Assembly: GCA_902825865.1 (NCBI GenBank)
Contig: CADECX010000010.1
Coordinates: forward strand, 17,415-81,414
Direction: 5' to 3'
From: an uncultured Alphaproteobacteria bacterium
Lineage (GTDB): Bacteria; Pseudomonadota; Alphaproteobacteria; Micropepsales; Micropepsaceae
DNA: 64,000 nt
In this document: positions 1 through 8,312 of the stretch, piece after piece
How positions within the stretch are numbered: position 1 is the first letter of the stretch
How the letters are laid out: the number at the start of each line of letters is the position of its first letter
Made by a program: the position numbers and the translations under genes
Notes under the pieces: model-generated
Database searches by the model: none
Told to the model about the DNA's origin: nothing
The model's input: the letters and a program-made list of their open reading frames with translations, nothing else

Positions 1-2020
1 AGACACCGGCCACGCGCTTTTCAACCGCGATAAAAATCGCCGTAGCACCATCCTGGCGCAGGGCTTCTGCTTTGTCCGCCAAGTCATCTATCGCGATGCC
101 CTGTTCTTGCAGGAATTTGCCATTGCCCAGGATGATACCGCGCCCTTCGACCGTGCCGACGGCACCTTTGCCGGACGGGGAATCGAAGCCGCTTACAGCG
201 GGAATGGTGATCTGACGTTCCTTGGCGGCAGCCATAATCGCCATCGCCAACGGGTGCTCGCTGGCGCTTTCCACACCGCCAGCTAGGCGCAGCAGTTCCG
301 CCTCGTTAAATCCAGTATTTGCCACAATGGCAATGACGGACGGCTTCCCCTCAGTGAGGGTACCCGTCTTGTCCACCACCAGCGTGTTGATGCGCTCCAT
401 GCGTTCCAGTGCCTCGGCATTCTTGATCAGAACGCCAGCCTGCGCACCGCGCCCCACGCCCACCATGATGGACATGGGCGTCGCCAGCCCCAGCGCGCAG
501 GGGCAAGCAATGATCAGCACCGTGACGGCGGCCACCAACGCATAGGAGAGGCGTGGTTCGGGTCCGAAAACCATCCAGGCCGCGAAGGCAGCCAGCGCAA
601 TTGCGATTACGGCTGGCACGAACCATGCGGCGACCCGGTCTGCCAGTCTTTGAATAGGCGCGCGGCTGCGCTGCGCATTAGCGACCATCTGGACAATGCG
701 CGCCAGCATGGAATCGTGGCCGATCTTTTGCGCGACGATGACGAGCGCACCTGAGCGGTTGATGGTGCCACCGATAACCTTGGCCCCTACATCTTTTGTC
801 ACCGGCATGGATTCGCCAGTAACCATCGATTCATCTACCGCTGAGCGGCCGTCCAGGACTTCGCCATCTACTGCGATTTTCTCACCGGGTCTAACGCGAA
901 TGCGGTCGCCAACGACAATGGCATCCAGCGGCACTTCGGTCTCACCGGAGTCGGTTACGCGCCGCGCGGTCTTGGGGGTGAGATCGAGCAGCGCGCGGAT
1001 CGCGCCGGACGTGTTTTCCCGCGCTTTTAGCTCCAGCAACTGGCCCAGCAGCACCAGCACGGTGATCACGCCTGCGGCCTCGAAATAAACCTCGACCATG
1101 CCGTGCGCGCTGCGCAGCGCAGGCGGGAATGCGCCGGGAACAAGTGTGGCCGCCGCGCTATAGGCCCAAGCTACGCCCGTGCCTAGTGCAATCAGGGTGA
1201 ACATGTTGAGGCTGCGCTGAACCAGCGAAGCCCAGGCGCGTTGGAAGAACGGCCAGCCGGCCCAGAACACCACTGGCGTGGCGAAGGCCAACTGAATCCA
1301 GGCGGAACCGGGTATTAGGTGGTTGATTGCCAGCAATTCGGCGAACATGCCCAGTACCACGAGCGGAAGCGTCAGGACCAGGGCGATCCAAAAGCGCCGT
1401 GTCATGTCTGCCAGTTCCACATTGGGCCCGGCATCCGCCGTCACCACCAGTGGCTCCAATGCCATGCCGCAGATTGGGCAGGCGCCCGGCCCTTGCTGGC
1501 GAATCTCCGGATGCATGGGGCAGGTATAAATCACGTCCCCATCTCCCGGTCTGCTTACTGGGGTAGCATCGTGATGATGAGGCGCAGGATGAGCCGTATC
1601 ATCCTGGGCGATGTACTTGGTGGGATCAGCGATAAACTTCGTGCGGCAGCCGGCGCTGCAGAAGAAATAGGTTTCGCCGTCATTGTCGGCGCGATGCTTA
1701 GCAGTTGCCGGATCGACGCGCATACCGCAGACAGGGTCCGTCTGCTGCCCTGCAGTTCCACGGTCGCGAGTGCCGTCGCCAACCTTAGCTGTGGCGGCGC
1801 GCGCGTCCCCCTTGCCTTCGTCGCCGCCGCAGCACCCGCCATCGGCTTTTTCCGCCGCAACGGCCATTGAGCCAGAATCCTCCGAGCTAGTCCCTTTCGG
1901 GTCGCCGCAACCGCATCCTTTGACAGCCGCTGGCTGCGCGGAGGGCTGGCGTGCTTGGCTCTGTGCGGCCTTTGTAGCGCCGCCGCAGCATCCGCCGCCG
2001 AGTTGGTTTGTGTTCGCCAT
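1..2020 (-). CDS. Cu(I)/Ag(I)-translocating P1B-type ATPase (3' end outside window)
   Basis: Inner-membrane ATPase that would export monovalent copper or silver from the cytoplasm. 673 codons are visible and the frame is still open at base 1. Seen in order: an N-terminal tail with Cys-Cys-Gly-Gly and Cys-Gly-Cys-Gly clusters (residues about 9-75); a YHS domain (DPVCGM, then FFCSAGC, about 94-140); a heavy-metal-binding domain with YTCPMHPEI and CPICGM (about 165-190); membrane helices; the CPC ion site in [11 protein letters not shown] (about 506); and the phosphorylation motif DKTGTLTEG (about 549). The ATG at 2018-2020 is 45 bp from the divergent csoR start, with a palindromic operator between them, so CsoR control is likely. 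The Cys/Gly tail before the YHS domain is unusually long. Copper/silver specificity is inferred from the CPC motif and the csoR linkage. Confidence 0.93.
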   Translation of the reverse strand, partial: MANTNQLGGGCCGGATKAAQSQARQPSAQPAAVKGCGCGDPKGTSSEDSGSMAVAAEKADGGCCGGDEGKGDARAATAKVGDGTRDRGTAGQQTDPVCGMRVDPATAKHRADNDGETYFFCSAGCRTKFIADPTKYIAQDDTAHPAPHHHDATPVSRPGDGDVIYTCPMHPEIRQQGPGACPICGMALEPLVVTADAGPNVELADMTRRFWIALVLTLPLVVLGMFAELLAINHLIPGSAWIQLAFATPVVFWAGWPFFQRAWASLVQRSLNMFTLIALGTGVAWAYSAAATLVPGAFPPALRSAHGMVEVYFEAAGVITVLVLLGQLLELKARENTSGAIRALLDLTPKTARRVTDSGETEVPLDAIVVGDRIRVRPGEKIAVDGEVLDGRSAVDESMVTGESMPVTKDVGAKVIGGTINRSGALVIVAQKIGHDSMLARIVQMVANAQRSRAPIQRLADRVAAWFVPAVIAIALAAFAAWMVFGPEPRLSYALVAAVTVLIIACPCALGLATPMSIMVGVGRGAQAGVLIKNAEALERMERINTLVVDKTGTLTEGKPSVIAIVANTGFNEAELLRLAGGVESASEHPLAMAIMAAAKERQITIPAVSGFDSPSGKGAVGTVEGRGIILGNGKFLQEQGIAIDDLADKAEALRQDGATAIFIAVEKRVAGV

Positions 2021-2037
2021 GGTCACCCTCTTGTTTA

Positions 2038-2058
2038 ATATACCACAGGGGGGTATAT
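2038..2058. promoter_or_regulatory. Palindromic operator between the copper ATPase and csoR
   Basis: ATATACC (2038-2044) and GGTATAT (2052-2058) form a perfect 7-bp inverted repeat around a G-rich 7-nt centre (ACAGGGG). AT-flanked operators with a G/C tract are typical of CsoR/RcnR-family repressors. The site lies between two divergent starts only 45 bp apart, so one dimer-of-dimers could control both genes. Binding is inferred. Confidence 0.75.
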
Positions 2059-2065
2059 AGGAAGC

Positions 2066-2341
2066 ATGCGCAAAGACATCAAGACATCCGCACTTAAACG
2101 TTTCAATCGCATCGAGGGCCAGATCCGCGGTATTGGGCGGATGGTGGAGGAAGATCGCTATTGTATTGATGTAGTGACGCAAATTGCGGCGGTTCGGGCC
2201 GCGTTGCGACGCGCGGAGGAAGAGATTTTGCGTGATCACATTGCGACTTGCGTCGAACATGCCGTGGCTTCGGGCGAAAAGGGTGAGCAACGCAAAAAGA
2301 TCGCGGAACTAATGGACGTTCTCAGTAGATCGCACAAATAG
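2066..2341 (+). CDS. csoR: CsoR/FrmR-family (DUF156) metal-sensing repressor
   Basis: Small all-helical cytoplasmic repressor that releases its operator on binding metal. Length is 91 aa, typical of the family. Visible landmarks are the N-terminal basic helix with [11 protein letters not shown], the first ligand Cys33, then His58 and Cys62 in HIATC. This Cys-His-Cys set is the Cu(I) pattern of CsoR; RcnR and formaldehyde-type FrmR proteins differ. The gene is divergent from the P-type ATPase and carries the probable operator immediately upstream of its ATG. The Shine-Dalgarno sequence is weak (GAAG), which suits a repressor made in small amounts. Copper as inducer is inferred from the ligand set and the neighbouring copper genes. 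Confidence 0.92.
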   Translation: MRKDIKTSALKRFNRIEGQIRGIGRMVEEDRYCIDVVTQIAAVRAALRRAEEEILRDHIATCVEHAVASGEKGEQRKKIAELMDVLSRSHK

Positions 2342-2713
2342 CGAGGGTGTGCAAAAGAGATCATTAGCGATGTTAGCGAGGTCGTCCTCACTTCGGGAAA
2401 TTGAAGCAACCCTCCGGCACGAGACGAGCCACTTAAGTGGTCGCCCAGTTGTCGGGCGTTAAGGTAACTCCTTTTGGGAGCTTGCGATTCCCAAAGTGCC
2501 GATACCACCCATAGGTATATGGATCGAAATGCCCGATTGTGAGTTGTGTGAGTAGGCGCCATTGCCGCGCATACTGGGCATTGCTCCAGCTTTCAATAAG
2601 ACTGTTTGTGGGCGGTGCTTGTTCTAATCACATGCCGCTGGGCATCAAGGTGCAATCACCATTACGAACTAGCCTTCGGACGATAAGTTTCATTGTGGAC
2701 TGAATTAGGTGCC
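2342..2713. other. Non-coding stretch between csoR and the small membrane protein
   Basis: No convincing gene, tRNA or repeat family was seen in these 372 bases. The codon pattern is broken in all frames. A short TTG-started extension (from 2693) of the next gene is possible but lacks a ribosome-binding site. Confidence 0.5.
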
Positions 2714-3010
2714 ATGACAAAATCTCAAACCCTACCGTACTTACAGACGATGTTCGGTACCTGCATGTTGTTTCAAGCGCTATATGTTCTTTGCATTGCA
2801 CTCTGGTTTCTCCTCCCCGATTTAAGAGGGCACACCATACTTACCGACCTAATTCCTGGGTTCCAGTTATTCGATGCACGAAGCTTCTTTTATGGCCTGA
2901 TCGCTATGGCAGTGTACGGGTGGACTACGGCCGTGATCTTCGCGTTCTTTTTCAATCTCTGGCCGAGCTTTGTGCGCCTCTTTTCTGGAAACAGAACGCC
3001 AGCGCCATAA
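2714..3010 (+). CDS. Small two-helix inner-membrane protein, function unknown
   Basis: 98-aa protein starting at ATG 2714 (AGGT lies 3-4 bases upstream); a TTG 21 bases earlier is the alternative. Two hydrophobic segments are clear: about residues 14-35 (FGTCMLFQALYVLCIALWFL) and about 58-80 (FYGLIAMAVYGWTTAVIFAF), joined by a loop with LIPGFQLFD. The C-terminus is short and basic. It may belong to a small DUF-type membrane family, but I do not recognise it with certainty. It sits 61 bp before the FixK-like gene on the same strand and may be co-transcribed with it. No metal ligands stand out. Confidence 0.6.
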   Translation: MTKSQTLPYLQTMFGTCMLFQALYVLCIALWFLLPDLRGHTILTDLIPGFQLFDARSFFYGLIAMAVYGWTTAVIFAFFFNLWPSFVRLFSGNRTPAP

Positions 3011-3071
3011 GCAATAATTTTGGCGCGAAGTTTTCCTGATCCGCCCAGGGTGTTTCCGACAGGAGCCGTCG

Positions 3072-3791
3072 ATGCCGACCCTACCAGCCGCTCTACAAGC
3101 CACGCTAGCCGAACGCAGTTATGTGTTGGATCACGCCATTACCGCGAGAATGTCATGGCCTCCGTCACTGCTGCTGGAGAGACGCGATGGAAGCTGTCTT
3201 GGGCCGACCGGTCCGGTGCTCCACTTTGCGGTAGATAACCAAGTCTATCGTCAGGGCGACAAAAATAGATCGTTCTATAAAGTTGCAAGTGGTGTCGTTA
3301 GGACTTGCAGAGTTCTGAACGATGGCCGACGTCAGATCGACGCATTCTATATCTCCGGTGACGTATTCGGGTTCGAATCAGGCGCTGAACATCGGCTTGC
3401 CGCCGAGGCCGTCAGCGAATGCAGCTTAATCGCTTACCGCCGGAACGGCATGGAGAAGCTCGCCGCGACGAATGATCAAGTGGCGCAACAGTTCTTTTCG
3501 CACGCAATGAACTGTCTGGAGCGGACACAAGAGCATTCCATGCTCCTTGGCCGCCGCGGCGCCGTCGAGAAACTCGCAACGTTCTTACTTGAAATGTCCA
3601 GCCGTCAACCAGGAAAAGAAGTCATAGATCTGCCAATGACCCGCCAAGACATCGCCGACTACTTGGGATTGACGATCGAGACGGTTTCGCGGAGCTTGTC
3701 GCAACTCGAACGTGACGCCGTGATCGAACTGCCAACAGTGCGGCGGGTCTGCCTTCGAAATCGCGCTGCGTTGTACCAACTGATTTCATAA
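3072..3791 (+). CDS. Crp/Fnr-family transcription regulator, FixK-like
   Basis: 239-aa cytoplasmic activator. Seen: a cyclic-nucleotide-binding-type beta-roll (about residues 45-130, with FYKVASGVVRTCRVL and ISGDVFGF), a long dimerisation helix (about 140-165), and a C-terminal winged helix (MTRQDIADYLGLTIETVSRS, about 190-209). That recognition helix is the FnrN/FixK type that reads TTGAT-N4-ATCAA. The N-terminal cysteine cluster that holds the [4Fe-4S] centre of true Fnr is absent; only one Cys lies near the N-terminus. It is therefore FixK-like and probably senses oxygen or redox indirectly. The start ATG has GGAG six bases upstream. Three perfect target boxes follow within 2.4 kb (4545, 4773, 5441), so a local regulon is very likely. 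Confidence 0.88.
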   Translation: MPTLPAALQATLAERSYVLDHAITARMSWPPSLLLERRDGSCLGPTGPVLHFAVDNQVYRQGDKNRSFYKVASGVVRTCRVLNDGRRQIDAFYISGDVFGFESGAEHRLAAEAVSECSLIAYRRNGMEKLAATNDQVAQQFFSHAMNCLERTQEHSMLLGRRGAVEKLATFLLEMSSRQPGKEVIDLPMTRQDIADYLGLTIETVSRSLSQLERDAVIELPTVRRVCLRNRAALYQLIS

Positions 3792-4033
3792 ATCGATGTA
3801 GGTCGGTGATGATATCGGTAGGGCAGAACGCATTGGCCGGTGACCTTTAAGGCAGAGAACGCAGCAGCGACTGCTACGGCTGTATTGACTCCGCGCTGAC
3901 GTAATCCGCAGTTTAGGAAAAAGGACTGCGACCGAGGCCAGCCGAAACCCGGCGGGCGAGTTATACCTTCAACAAATATCCTCACGTGGTCGAGCTTGTT
4001 ACCGGCGATTCAAGCCATCTTAGGCCCTGATCG

Positions 4034-4423
4034 CTACATGTGCCCAGACTCCATGGCTTTATCTGTCATTTCCATGTCCTTCTCCATGCTTTCCATGCTC
4101 ATGCCCATCTTGCCCATGTCCATGCCCATGGCACTACCGCTCTTGCGCATTTGCATGCCCTTCTTTCCCATCTTCTTTCCCATCTGCTGCATGTGCATGC
4201 CCATCTGTTCCATGTGGGCCCCCATATGACGCGCGTCCTGATCCTTTGAGGCAGACTGCATTGCCGCGCCGGGGGCGGCCCCCTTCATAGGCATATGCGG
4301 GGCAGCTGTCGCTTGCGCCAGAACGGTGCCTGATCTGTTGTCGCTATCGGCAGCGAGGGCGGGAGCTGAGAACCACAATCCGGCGAGCGCGGTCGCGATA
4401 AAGAAGTTAAAACGATATTGCAT
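4034..4423 (-). CDS. Met-rich secreted protein, probable periplasmic copper binder
   Basis: About 129 aa, exported. The N-terminal signal peptide (MQYRFNFFIATALAG... to ALA-AD) is followed by a linker and then an extremely Met/Lys/His-rich tail. The tail has closely spaced MxxM and MGxxM motifs (HMGAHMEQMGMHMQQMG onward), which suit Cu(I)/Ag(I) thioether binding. I chose ATG 4423 because GGAG lies six bases upstream; a GTG at 4435 is an alternative. A perfect TTGAT-N4-ATCAA box is centred about 128 bp upstream (4545-4558), so FixK-type control is expected. The helical repeat pattern could also form a coiled coil. Binding is inferred from composition only; no named family was recognised. Confidence 0.75.
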   Translation of the reverse strand: MQYRFNFFIATALAGLWFSAPALAADSDNRSGTVLAQATAAPHMPMKGAAPGAAMQSASKDQDARHMGAHMEQMGMHMQQMGKKMGKKGMQMRKSGSAMGMDMGKMGMSMESMEKDMEMTDKAMESGHM

Positions 4424-4544
4424 GAAAGTCTCCACAATTAGCCGGAACGCCGGCGAGCGGTCGCATTACAGAGTAATCCGTAGAGATCGCAGGCGGAGAA
4501 ACTGCAACGGCGCCGTTACTGTAATTAGCCGGTACGGGCGCGCC

Positions 4545-4558
4545 TTGATCTCGATCAA
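4545..4558. promoter_or_regulatory. FNR/FixK box 1
   Basis: TTGATCTCGATCAA is a perfect match to the TTGAT-N4-ATCAA consensus of Fnr/FixK proteins. It lies about 122 bp before the start of the minus-strand Met-rich gene. Class II activation from a box centred near -41.5 would give a leader of about 85 nt. Confidence 0.85.
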
Positions 4559-4772
4559 TCTATGCTGTCGAGTCCGCCATTTCGTCTTGGGAACTCAAAA
4601 ATCTCCTCGCGAGGAACATTGCTCAGCCTCACCTTCGAATTCAGGATCAAAGGCCGTAGCCCATGATAAGGGCAGCGAGTTCAATGTATGGGCAACTATA
4701 GTTCCATGCGCACAAACAATGTGCAGTTTCGGTCGTAAGCACCTCATCGTTATGGGAAAAATTGTCTTTCAT

Positions 4773-4786
4773 TTGATCTCGATCAA
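4773..4786. promoter_or_regulatory. FNR/FixK box 2
   Basis: TTGATCTCGATCAA, identical to box 1, ends 83 bp before the ATG of the SH3-like protein and 74 bp before its Shine-Dalgarno GGAGTTCA. The spacing is almost the same as at box 3. Confidence 0.87.
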
Positions 4787-4869
4787 AACACCAACCTGTC
4801 GCTTAAGTTAACGTCGAACCAGCATGATGGATGTCTGAACTGTTCGGGCCTCGTCATGAAGGAGTTCAG

Positions 4870-5211
4870 ATGATGCACAAAGCGATTATTTTCCCCTTAT
4901 TCGCACTTGCCCTGTTAGGCGCGCAACCGGCATTGGCTGCTGATATCGGGCACAGCATCTTCATGCGCGGTCAGATCGTTCATAAAGATGCTAGCGGAAC
5001 CGTCGTTTGTATCGGTTCCGCAGACGGCGCAAAGGTCGGCCAGGTTCTTGAAGTTTATCGTGTCAAGCGGACACACGGAAAAATGCCCACTTACGGCCGC
5101 AGCCTCACGGGTCACGTCACAGTGAACCGCATCGTGGATGAGCACTTTGCCCATGTAGTTGTCACCGACGGTACGCCGGCGGTTAACGACATTGTCGAAC
5201 TGCGCAGCTAG
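4870..5211 (+). CDS. Small periplasmic SH3-like protein, function unknown
   Basis: 113 aa with a signal peptide (MMHKAIIFPLFALALLG to ALA-AD). The mature part, about 90 residues, alternates short beta-like stretches with Gly/Asp turns (GTVVCIGS, GAKVGQVLEVYRV, GHVTVNRIVDEHFAHVVV, NDIVELRS). This resembles the C-terminal FlgT/SH3-like barrel of secreted bacterial proteins; I infer the fold only from that pattern. The start is ATG 4870 (ATG 4873 is equally possible), with AAGGAG 5-8 bases upstream. FNR box 2 precedes it. A deleted second copy of the same unit lies downstream (5441-5586), showing that the unit was once duplicated. It probably assists the periplasmic side of the downstream electron-transfer operon. 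Confidence 0.7.
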   Translation: MMHKAIIFPLFALALLGAQPALAADIGHSIFMRGQIVHKDASGTVVCIGSADGAKVGQVLEVYRVKRTHGKMPTYGRSLTGHVTVNRIVDEHFAHVVVTDGTPAVNDIVELRS

Positions 5212-5440
5212 AACACGTTTCTTACAAGGTCGGTGGGTGGCGCAAGAGGCACTTAAAGCTCAGGCGCCACTCGGCCAGTTGCCCACCTTTGATCATCGCA
5301 ATATGCATCCGCGATCGTGAACTAACGGCGTCAACTGAGCAAACCCTATAACTGCCGAACGTTTTGCCACAAGAGCAAAGCGCGAAGTCAGTTTGGCGCA
5401 AATTCGATCCTTGCACTGCTACGCACAAACTGCCCAGCCT

Positions 5441-5454
5441 TTGATCTGCATCAA
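5441..5454. promoter_or_regulatory. FNR/FixK box 3
   Basis: TTGATCTGCATCAA matches TTGAT-N4-ATCAA perfectly and differs from boxes 1 and 2 only in the central spacer. It lies about 160 bp upstream of the reductase-ferredoxin gene and is the probable activator site of the electron-transfer operon. Confidence 0.85.
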
Positions 5455-5532
5455 AGCAGGGGTGCGAACTGGAGCTAGACTCTTGGTGTCCTGAAACTAG
5501 GACGCCTGAGCGGAACGGTGCAATGCTGAGGA

Positions 5533-5586
5533 GTTCACACCGGCTCGCCGGCGATCAACGACGTGGTGGAGCTTCATCTCCAATGA
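5533..5586 (+). pseudogene. 3' remnant of a second copy of the SH3-like gene
   Basis: This frame reads TGSPAINDVVELHLQ and then stop. The intact gene ends TDGTPAVNDIVELRS and stop. The remnant is joined directly to a Shine-Dalgarno-like GGAGTTCA at 5530, and FNR box 3 ends 76 bases before that point; in the intact copy the distance is 75. So box, leader and last codons were kept and nearly the whole coding region was lost. Confidence 0.75.
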
Positions 5587-5614
5587 CGAATTTGGTTTGA
5601 TAGCTAGGGTTAAC

Positions 5615-7627
5615 TTGCCGAAAGGCCAACGTCGCTGCGGGTGGACGGCCATCAAAAGCGCTTGCGCAATAATCAGTGCGATGCTTTTGGGATGCCCACC
5701 CACATTCGCGCAAGTACCTACTTCCGACCATGGGTCTCACCATCCGGCAGCAGATGCAGCGCCGATGGAAGGGATGCCGGCGTCCGGCGCCAAGGCTCCC
5801 GCGCAGGGGCCAGCTCTTCCACCCGTCCCCGATACCATGGCAGATATGATGAAAATGATGTCGCCATCGTCGGCATCCACAAAATCATCACAGGGAGGCG
5901 CAGGCTGTTGCGGTGCAGTTGGCCCGAAGCCGTTTTATCCCTCTCTTATGGACTTTCCGTCGCTCACCGCCAGCGCACGGAGAACCATCAAAGACTTAGC
6001 TAACGAGCGTCTTGGCGCGGGGGCTCAGAAGGTCTCCGCTGGCCAGATAGATCTTCATCACGCGCAGTCGTCGAATGACCTGGCAGGCGCGCAGGAAGCG
6101 GCGCGAGGGGTGCGGGAGGGATTGTCGCTGGTCCGAAGCGGCGCCAGCGCGCTGCAAGCCCTGAACGAAGCACAGCCACCTCGCCGTATCGCTTTGACCT
6201 GGTTTCGGCGAGAGATGAGCCTTGGGGAAAGCGGTGAGATGCGGATGGACGGAGGGTTCCGCGATATTTCGTGGGCTCATTGGACGGCGATGTTGCTTCT
6301 GGCTGGCGCCCTTCTGACAGCGCTGCTCCTGCGTTGGGCGCGATTACGCCGGATCAGCGATCTTGCGCAACGGCTTACTCCAGGAGGTCAGCCGCCCGGA
6401 GCGGGCGCATCCGCTTCCGTTCTTTCTCAAGGCCCGTCTAGTCCGGATGCTCAAAAGGCTGCGGCCCTCGCACTGGGAGCGGACAACCCGAAGGCCGCGC
6501 CTACCACGCCATTCCAGCGGCCGTGGAAGGGTGTTCTGAGAATCAAATCCATCTTTGATGAGACCCCGACCGTCAAAACGTTTCGACTGATGGAAGCCAA
6601 TCTCGCACCAATCCCCTTCACTTTCCTGCCCGGGCAATATGCGACTATCACTTCCGAAATCGACGGGCACAAGGTCCGGCGATCCTATACGATTTCCTCA
6701 TCGCCTACGCAGCGCGACTACATCGAGCTCACCGTCAAACGCGAGCAATACGGACTGGAGTCGCGCCATCTCCATGACCATGCGACAACCGGCGATCTCC
6801 TGGAAGTTTCGGCTCCGGCTGGAAGGTTTTTTTTCACGGGAAAGGAAGCGGAGGGAATAGTACTGATGGCGGGAGGCGTCGGCATCACACCGATGATGAG
6901 CGTCCTGCGCTACCTGACCGACAAGTCCTACCACAATGAGATCCATCTCCTTTATGGCGTCAATGCACCTTGCGACCTGATCTTTCGCGAGGAATGCGCC
7001 TATCTCGCCCGCCGGCACCCGAACGTTCACATTGTCTCCGTCGTCTCCAAACCGGAAGGAACCGATTGGTCGGGACCGGTAGGATACATGACCGCTGAAC
7101 TCATCACGCAGTGCGTGCCCGACATCGCGCGTCGTAGGATTCACCTATGCGGCCCTCCGGCAATGATGGAGGCGGTGAAAGCGATTTTGCTGAAGCTCAA
7201 CGTTCCGCCGGAACAGGTCAAAACAGAGGACTTCGCTCCACCGAGGGGTGGACCGGTAGTTGACCCTGCGCCTCCGAGCGCGCCAGCAGCCCCGCTAGAA
7301 GGCGCGACTCCACTCACCGTCGCGCCCTCCGCCTCAGCAGCGCCCGGAGTCACGGCGCCCTCGGCCCAGGCCAGCATCACCTTTTCAAAGTCGAACAAGA
7401 CCGGACAGCTCGCACCGGATCAGTCGGTGCTTGAGGCCGCGGAAGCCATAGGCGTGGTGATCGACTTCGAATGCCGGGTCGGAACGTGTGGCCGGTGCAA
7501 GGTCCCGCTGAGCGAAGGTGTGGTGACGATGGAGGTGGAAGACTCGCTATCCGCTGAGGAAAAGGCGAGCGGCATAATTCTGGCGTGTCAGGCGAAGTCC
7601 GCGCAGAATCTCGTCGTGGACGCCTGA
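5615..7627 (+). CDS. Membrane-anchored flavin reductase/[2Fe-2S] ferredoxin fusion
   Basis: About 670 aa. Seen in order: an N-terminal signal-like segment; a Met/His/Pro-rich periplasmic stretch with GCCG (about residues 40-105); a helical part (about 110-200); one membrane helix (about 223-241) followed by RWARLRR, which places the rest in the cytoplasm; a ferredoxin-NADP-reductase-type module (about 304-540) with RRSYTISSS for FAD, GGVGITPMMS for the nicotinamide nucleotide and LCGPPAMM; a Pro/Ala linker; and a plant-type ferredoxin (about 588-670) with Cys620, 625, 628 and 658 as CX4CX2C...C. The likely role is passing electrons from NAD(P)H to the membrane partner encoded next. TTG 5615 was chosen because AGGG lies five bases upstream; TTG 5597 would add six residues. 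No ATG fits. It is one base from the next gene. Confidence 0.85.
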   Translation: MPKGQRRCGWTAIKSACAIISAMLLGCPPTFAQVPTSDHGSHHPAADAAPMEGMPASGAKAPAQGPALPPVPDTMADMMKMMSPSSASTKSSQGGAGCCGAVGPKPFYPSLMDFPSLTASARRTIKDLANERLGAGAQKVSAGQIDLHHAQSSNDLAGAQEAARGVREGLSLVRSGASALQALNEAQPPRRIALTWFRREMSLGESGEMRMDGGFRDISWAHWTAMLLLAGALLTALLLRWARLRRISDLAQRLTPGGQPPGAGASASVLSQGPSSPDAQKAAALALGADNPKAAPTTPFQRPWKGVLRIKSIFDETPTVKTFRLMEANLAPIPFTFLPGQYATITSEIDGHKVRRSYTISSSPTQRDYIELTVKREQYGLESRHLHDHATTGDLLEVSAPAGRFFFTGKEAEGIVLMAGGVGITPMMSVLRYLTDKSYHNEIHLLYGVNAPCDLIFREECAYLARRHPNVHIVSVVSKPEGTDWSGPVGYMTAELITQCVPDIARRRIHLCGPPAMMEAVKAILLKLNVPPEQVKTEDFAPPRGGPVVDPAPPSAPAAPLEGATPLTVAPSASAAPGVTAPSAQASITFSKSNKTGQLAPDQSVLEAAEAIGVVIDFECRVGTCGRCKVPLSEGVVTMEVEDSLSAEEKASGIILACQAKSAQNLVVDA

Positions 7628-7628
7628 G

Positions 7629-8312
7629 ATGACCGAGAGCGAGAAGGTCACAGTCGGCGGCTTATTGAGCGTGCTTGCGCTGATCGTTCCGGTCTTTCTC
7701 TTCCATGTCGCCCCGCAGTTTCCCGGTAGCTCGATCGGCGGCTTGTTCGGCATCGCGGCGACCACACTTTTTGTGCTCCTGCTGGCCTATACGGCTGTAA
7801 AGAGACAACCTTGGATCAAGTCGCATACGAACGGGTTCTTCTCCCTCGGTGCCGTATTGACGTTCCATGTCTATGCAGGGACGATTGGGGCCCTGCTTGG
7901 GATTATCCATTCCGGACACAAGTTTCAGAGCCCCATGGGCATAGCGCTGGTGGTGCTAATGCTCGCGGTCGTAGCCAGCGGGTTTGTCGGGCGATACTAC
8001 CTCGCCGAGGTGGGGCAGGAGCTCAAGGAACAGCAGAGGGACCTAGCGGTCCTACGGACGCGCTATGACGGACTAGTGCTGGCCCAGATGGATTTGCAAG
8101 ATCAAGCCGTGGTCGATCCTTCTGGACTTCCTCTCGGTAATTTACTGGGCGCTATATCCGATCTCGAATTTACGATCACCGGGCGCGACATGCTCAAGCG
8201 GGCATTCAGCCGCTGGATGGTCCTGCACATTGCGGCGGCTATTGCGATGTATGCTCTGCTTACCCTTCATATCTGGAGCAGCATCTACTACGGGCTACGG
8301 TGGATCGGATGA
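7629..8312 (+). CDS. Five-helix membrane protein, probable di-haem b cytochrome
   Basis: 227 aa with hydrophobic helices at about 8-28, 36-56, 72-92, 103-121 and 198-218, and a polar coiled segment (about 127-160) before the last helix. Helix 3 carries His80 and His94, and helix 5 carries His200 and His214. Both are H-X13-H, the spacing used by cytochromes b to hold two stacked bis-histidine haems between a pair of helices. I therefore infer a di-haem electron carrier crossing the inner membrane. The gene starts one base after the reductase stop and overlaps the cytochrome c gene by four bases (ATGA), so the three are translationally linked. It does not match NarI or cytochrome b561 closely enough for me to name a family. 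Confidence 0.75.
   Translation: MTESEKVTVGGLLSVLALIVPVFLFHVAPQFPGSSIGGLFGIAATTLFVLLLAYTAVKRQPWIKSHTNGFFSLGAVLTFHVYAGTIGALLGIIHSGHKFQSPMGIALVVLMLAVVASGFVGRYYLAEVGQELKEQQRDLAVLRTRYDGLVLAQMDLQDQAVVDPSGLPLGNLLGAISDLEFTITGRDMLKRAFSRWMVLHIAAAIAMYALLTLHIWSSIYYGLRWIG

Larger units (their letters stand above)
4424..4869. other. Divergent regulatory region with two FNR/FixK boxes
   Basis: 446 bases between the divergent Met-rich gene and the SH3-like gene. They contain two identical boxes, TTGATCTCGATCAA, each facing one gene. Open frames here have no ribosome-binding sites and look like chance. No tRNA or repeat was seen. Confidence 0.7.
5212..5614. other. Non-coding stretch before the reductase operon, with box 3 and a gene remnant
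   Basis: 403 bases. The first 230 show nothing recognisable. The last part holds FNR box 3 and the internally deleted copy of the upstream SH3-like gene. Confidence 0.65.

Noticed and set aside
2693..2713. Earlier TTG start of the small membrane protein
   Set aside because: ATG 2714 has a better placed ribosome-binding sequence and the extra seven residues add nothing recognisable.
4326..4811. 161-aa plus-strand frame across the FNR-box region
   Set aside because: Covers two regulatory boxes, no ribosome-binding site, and no sequence character of a protein.
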